From positions 79,534,520 to 79,598,519 of the forward strand of contig JAKCOZ010000001.1 of NCBI GenBank assembly GCA_022605955.1: a DNA stretch of 64,000 bases, read 5' to 3'. A program made the position numbers and the translations under genes. The notes beneath the pieces were generated by a model that worked only from the letters and a program-made list of their open reading frames with translations, was not told where the DNA came from and did no database searches. The stretch's first letter is position 1. Every line of letters starts with the position of its first letter. The stretch is from Rallus limicola. Lineage: Eukaryota; Chordata; Aves; Gruiformes; Rallidae. This document shows, in pieces, positions 59,135 through 64,000 of this stretch.

Positions 59135-61175
59135 CAGTTTATACTCCCACTCCTGTGCAGAAGGTCTGGCTAGCAAGCCTCTCTGTTGAAACCTGGTGGG
59201 CTGCAGGCTTTCTGGCAATTCTGAGATGTAAGCATGTTGCTTTATGGAAGTTTTTAAGGTTATAGAATCTGTTACTTTTTTTGCTTTTTATGTCTGACAA
59301 AGCAGGCGATAAAAGAAGCATACCAACTATTTTTTGCAACTTTAATCCCAGTAGATGCACATTGCACTTGGCACAGTAACATCTGGAAATGGGTTTTTCT
59401 CTTTGTTCTGATGTTGAAATAACTGGTGATGGCTAGAGTAAAGGTTAATCACCCAGTTGTGGCATCTGGCAGATAGGGGAAGGAGAGAAATCATGCCAAT
59501 CCTGCTCTTCTCAGCCTAGCTAGCAGTCACGGGTCCTTCTGGTGCCGCTTTCTGACGGCCATAAACTGACCAGCTGCTGCAGTTCCTCATTAGTGAACTG
59601 TGGGAGCACAAGGGCTGTACTTAAATATGGGGTGGTGTGTTTCTGCTTGCATGATTTGAGTGAGAGAGGTTTAGGGTGTCATCTGTAGTGGTGCTTGTCA
59701 TCACTACTTGCCACATGCTGGTAGAGCAGCCACCTTGCTAGTGAAATGTGGGAATGAGAGAAACCAGAACAGTTGTGGTCTTTGCTTGTGATGCTTTATA
59801 GCCTCTCCCTGCCCGCCATAGCTCTGGGTCCTGCCAGCTATTTCAGGCAGCAGGGCCTTTGAGAAAAAGTGATTTCTGTAAATTAATATCTGAGAATAGG
59901 AGATGAGAGCACTTTGGTCTGATCTGACTGGAGGAGCAAGCGTAGTGTGAGGCCAGCTCTTCATTAAAGCTCCTTACTGCAGAGGAGGCTTTACTTGGCA
60001 TTTGCACCTTCTCGGCCATTGAAGCTGCCCAGCCACGAGGTGCACAGCTATAGGGAAAGGGTTTTCACTTTGCTCTGTGGCTCAGAGCTACTTCTTGAAT
60101 CTTGTATTTATGATTTAAGAATGTGTGTGTATACCAAGCACTTAATGTTCCTCTTCTCTCAGGTGCATTGTATTGAATCACATACACTTACTGTTTGTTT
60201 TTGTGTAAGGAATTGTGATGTAAGCTTTGAATTATTTCATAAAGTTTTGCCTGACCATGGCATTCATGCTGGTCTCACCACTTACAGATCATAGTGGCTC
60301 CACTTAACCTTTTCAGCTTTTGAGGGCTGCCTGCCTGTTAATCTCCTTTTTCTTCTTATAAGTATGAACAGTATTTGTTTTACATAGTTCCATATTGCAC
60401 ATAACATTTGGCAGTAGGAAGTCTCATATGAAAACTTACTGCATATGCATGTAAAAGGGGCTAGGGAATAAAGTGTAAGAGAGGGATGATACTGCTGTCT
60501 GGCTTGGTAGTAGAGATGCTCTTTTGTAGTAGTATAGATACTCTTGGTAGTAGAGGTACTCTTTTGTGAGCTGAGAGGGCAGGTTAAGCAAGGATTAACG
60601 TTCAAGGCAGTGGGCTGGAACTCAAGAGAGCAATTTTAAGCTGTCCCACAGACTACCTGAGTGATTGTGGATGGTTTATGGGATTTTTCTGATTCGCCTT
60701 CTGTGAAGGCATGTAATACCACCATCTCTTATCATGTGCATTTGTGTGGCTACGTGATCTGGGCAGGAAATATCTGCTGCGTCTTGGCATAAAACCAAGC
60801 GCTGGTCTTGGTGAAGCTCATTGCTACGGTAAAACAAATGGTCATAGGTTTTGTAAGGTGACATGGAGCAACCTCCTAATTTGGGGGATTGATGGGGGTT
60901 GATAAATGGTGTGAGACAGTCATATCAAAAGGAGACACTAGAACGGGCATGTTTTTACGTAGACAGGATTAATTGAGAAGCAGGACTGCCAGGATTTTGA
61001 AGGATTTGACAGACATGGAAGCTTAGCACTTGTAAACCTTCCTCTTTATGTGCAGTATTTTGATCACCTAGCTGATGTTTTTTGCAGGCTGCAAATGTTT
61101 AGTGGCATTGATTGTTTGGGGAGTCTAAAATGTAAGCCTCATTGTTCTTCTGTTGTCCAGCTGCAGCGTTGGCTT
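59135..61175. other. Non-coding DNA with one short tandem repeat
   Basis: Frames of up to 107 codons (60282-60605, minus) have no recognised domain. The minus-strand frame includes the small tandem repeat at 60503-60567. No gene was recognised. Confidence 0.55.
60503..60567 (+). repeat. Short tandem duplication, 40-nt period
   Basis: CTTGGTAGTAGAG(A/G)T(G/A)CTCTTTTGT occurs at 60503-60527 and again at 60543-60567 with two differences in 25. A partial unit, AGTAGTATAGATACTC, lies between. This suggests slippage of a shorter TAGTAGAGATACTC-like unit. Confidence 0.9.
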
Positions 61176-61179
61176 AAGA

Positions 61180-61640
61180 TTCAGAATAAGAGACTTAATT
61201 ACCTAATGCTGAAGCGCCATGCTTAAAGAATGAAAAGGGTCTCTCCTGGATGTTGCAGCAGGATATTAATTTGGGAGAAAAGGCTGGTTTGTCACCTTGA
61301 GCCCATGTGATGTCACTCACCGTCGAGGTGCTCCCTGTTAGCAGGAGGGACTCAGCAGTGACAAGCACAGCCGTCTATTTCTAGAGGATTCAAAGTTTAA
61401 TTACTTTGTCGCTGTCTCGTGTAAAATTGCTTCAGGCGCAACAAACGCCTGGGACTCCTGTGTGCCAGGGAAGTGGCTGCTCAACCTGAAGCGATGACAC
61501 TTCTTTGAGCTGTCGCTGTTTGGTGCGGTCCCAGCAGCAGAGCGCTTGCTGCAGCAGTTAGAAATGACCGGCACTGGCAGGGCTTTGGCTTGCTTGTCAG
61601 AAGCAGCAGCTGTAACTCTGGTTAAGTCTGTGTTGCTGAT
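61180..61640. promoter_or_regulatory. Candidate conserved non-coding element
   Basis: TAATTA cores at 61196-61201 and 61398-61403 and a GATATTAATTTG motif occur in a block that keeps about ten CpGs. A CAGGCG (61433-61438) / CGCCTG (61446-61451) inverted repeat is also present. There is no transposon and no long frame. This is typical enhancer composition, but inferred only. Confidence 0.42.
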
Positions 61641-61644
61641 TCCC

Positions 61645-63865
61645 TCTGGGAGCTTTCAGTAGCTCACAGGGCCTCCATTTTCAGTGCCTGGGTTTCTAGT
61701 TTGAGGTGTCTCCAGTCTTGCAGCCTTGCTGCTCAGGAGGCTTTAGGAATTGAATCTTCTGCCACCCAGGCTGCTCTGAACACATGGCTAAGAAATTGTG
61801 GGGATTGTCAGCGCTCCGTCTCAGGAGTAAAATCCTGTTTCAGCATCAAATGCTCAGGCAAAGACTTCCATGTAAATAGTGCCTATGGCCACCTGACAAA
61901 CCTGCTTGGTCATAAATGTTTCAATTTCCATGCCCCATAACAAAATGGAATTATAATATCCTCTGGGCTCCAATTCAGTCCAGCCCAGGCAAGCTGTCTA
62001 TGGACTCAGGCTTTCTCAAGTTACCATGTGTCAGAAAATTAATGGCACCGTTTGGTTTCCGCTGCTGTATGTGCATGGCCTCCCTTTGCAGTGAGGGCTG
62101 AGCTGGGTGAATTGGCTTCCCGCAGGGCCTTCTGAGTTCCCTAGTGCAGGAGACTCCACAGCATGGACTCAAACCTTAATAGATGCAAAAATCCACGGGA
62201 GTGAGTTGTTACAAATGCCCCAAGGGCAGGCAAAGTTTCAGCTGGTGATTTCTCTTCCTTATGCTCTGAAGTCAATCAATCATGAGATGCAAATCTGTAG
62301 AAAATGAGGCTTCATTAGTTCTGCTGCTCAGAGCACTCCCTTGGGGGCTTTGTTGGTGTCTTTTTTCTGGGTTTTTTTTTCCTTTAATGTTAAATTACAT
62401 GTCTGTGAACTGCTCGTTCTTAATGTGGTCAGCTTTGTCTTAAGGAGAAGTGCTTCAGAGGGACAATCTTTCTCCCTTCCCACCCTTCTGGAGTCATTCT
62501 GTGAGATTTCTGCAGTTGTTATTAGGAACAGTATTGTCCCTCTGTAGTTTATAAGCATCATCTGATGGATGAGAACTTGCAACCTTCTGTAATGCTGCTG
62601 GTGACCTGGTCAAGGAAAGGAGTTGCTTTTTAATTAGGTGTCCCCGTGGGGATGCTTTGATCTAACATTTTGGGGAGGTATGCAGAGAACAAAGAGGAAG
62701 GAGACGGTGGGTACAGACGTCTTAGCTCAGGCCTTTGCCTGCTGTCTTCAAGGGCCCTGTCAAATGAAGATGGGGCTATGTGAAAGACAGTTATTTGTTT
62801 TGCCAAGCTGGTAATGTGGAATGTCAAAAACCCTGAACAGGTTTTTGCAGACACACTCTGAAGCATCAGCAAGTCCTTCATGAATGAAAGAAATGTACTG
62901 TGCTAGCCAGACCTTGGAGATACCAAGCAGTAATAGGGTTTCTGTAAGAAACTTTAAAGCCATTTCTGCATATAAAACCCTGCGTGGGAATTGTACTGAA
63001 TAATAAGCTAGAGGTGCATATAGCTCTTTTCCTCCTATATCTATTTTTTTTAGAAATATTCTTAATTCATAAGAGCCACTCTGATATAAGGAGATGGTTA
63101 GGGCTTGCTTACTATTTGTGGTGCTACAGCAGCAAAGGAGCAGTAAGTAGGTCTGTATGTAAAGGCCCTTCTGAACAAGTCAGGGTTGATCTTCGCCTTG
63201 TCTGAATTTGGAATAGCAATGTAGTTCCCTGCCCCCCTCCCCAACTAAGTGTGGACTTGAGGTCTGAGCCCTGAGACACTTAAGCAGATAGATGTATAGT
63301 AGTTACGTAATAGGGAAGCTTCCAGTAAGAGCTAACAGTTAAAATTGATGCTGACTTACTCTGTTTCTCTCCTGATATGGATTGAATGGGAGATGGAGGG
63401 ATTTTATGTATTTATTTTTTTAAAAGATGGTTTTGGTAAGCCTGAGCTGAAGCCCTTGATTGGTGTGCTTTATTCATACAAGGGCTGCTTGGAGGGCACA
63501 TCTGCTTAGACCCATCTGCGTATGAATACAGTGCCCTGCAATGTAGTCTAAATTTTGATTTGAACACAGATATGTGGTCCATTCATCATTCTGCTGTCCC
63601 AGAATTCATCTCTCTGACTCTTCATTCTTTATGTCCAAAGTTACTATATCTTACCCCAGTCCAGTGGGAAACTGGCTTCTGTAGTATCCATCTAGCTCAG
63701 CAGGAGAGCGTGATTGCAATCAGCTACTCCCAGGCCACTTCAGCACAGCCTGATGAGCCTGAAGAGTACTTGGGGTGTGCTGCCCTCTCCCTTGCTGCTA
63801 GCTTTGCAGAACTGCTGTGAGTTATAATATACGTGCTCGATTCTCTGCTCCTGCTGGACCATGGG
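61645..63865. other. Non-coding DNA with an octamer site
   Basis: ATGCAAAT (62287-62294), the POU/OCT octamer, lies next to TCAATCAATCATGAG. This suggests that the candidate element at 61180 may continue in part to 62300. Beyond this, no gene or repeat was recognised. Frames under 87 codons overlap on both strands. Confidence 0.5.
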
Positions 63866-63870
63866 AAGAG

Positions 63871-63895
63871 GGCAGCGGCAGCAGCAGCAGCAGCA
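63871..63895 (+). repeat. (GCA)n triplet repeat
   Basis: GGCAGC followed by six to seven GCA units. No open exon with a polyglutamine, polyserine or polyalanine context is recognisable around it. Confidence 0.9.
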
Positions 63896-64000
63896 TCCCT
63901 GCCTGGCTGTTAGGACTGGAAGTCATTTGTGCATCCCCTGTGCCTGAGACATGAGGACCCATTTACGTGGCCTATTTAAATTTTGCAGGCGGCTCATATT
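63896..64000. other. Non-coding DNA at window end
   Basis: Nothing recognised in the last 105 bases; any feature continuing beyond the window cannot be judged. Confidence 0.6.

Noticed and set aside
63600..63790. Possible interspersed repeat
   Set aside because: Vague resemblance only; no diagnostic ends or known core could be identified.
1..64000. CRISPR array, bacterial operon, phage or plasmid features
   Set aside because: No regular direct-repeat/spacer structure, no dense coding, and vertebrate CR1/MIR repeats are present; the window is eukaryotic.
1..64000. Endogenous retrovirus or other LTR element
   Set aside because: No paired long terminal repeats and no recognisable gag, pol or env similarity in the open frames.

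Overview
This window looks like vertebrate nuclear DNA, most likely from a bird. The main evidence is several 3' ends of CR1-type LINEs. They carry the familiar avian signatures: a 'TTGGAAGGGACC...CATC...CCAACCCCC' block on the plus strand where the element is inverted, and 'GATGATCTTAAAAG..TTTTCCAACC..GTGATTCTGTG' where it is forward. A few heavily decayed MIR-like SINE fragments are also present. There are no Alu-like, B1-like or L1-like repeats, and interspersed repeats are sparse overall. I cannot name the species or the chromosomal locus.

I find no protein-coding gene, rRNA gene or intact tRNA gene that I would defend. The longest open frames (210, 166, 161, 153, 149 and 148 codons) are overlapped by open frames on the other strand or in other registers. 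They match no protein family I recognise and often coincide with repeats or low-complexity DNA. The window is best read as a gene-poor intergenic region, or the inside of one or more very large introns.

Layout: 1-10 kb is unremarkable apart from a candidate conserved block at 3.1-3.8 kb. 10-19 kb holds a candidate regulatory block (10.1-10.5 kb), a perfect 14+14 bp inverted repeat (13.65 kb), a Z-DNA-prone tract, a good old CR1 copy (16.5-17.0 kb), a CT repeat and a MIR-like remnant. 18.9-19.5 kb is a further candidate block. 19.5-29 kb is ordinary non-coding DNA with a MIR, an inverted CR1 end and simple repeats. 29.2-31.3 kb and 34.5-35.4 kb form the most interesting regulatory-looking part. 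They combine AT-rich homeodomain-type motifs with retained CpGs, a dense local CpG cluster at 35.04-35.30 kb, and several perfect inverted repeats. 35.4-38.3 kb has two inverted CR1 ends, a diverged direct repeat, and an eight-unit degenerate tandem array of about 68 bp per unit. 42.6-43.0, 44.4-45.1, 50.6-51.1 and 61.2-61.6 kb are further candidate conserved non-coding elements. 53.6-54.2 kb is an old inverted CR1. At 58.39 kb a perfect palindromic cAMP-response element precedes a possible first exon with a plausible splice donor.

The elements do not form a pathway. The coherent interpretation is a cluster of long-range cis-regulatory elements in a gene desert, typical of the surroundings of developmental transcription-factor genes. 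That is inference: the decisive test is alignment to other amniote genomes, which I could not run.
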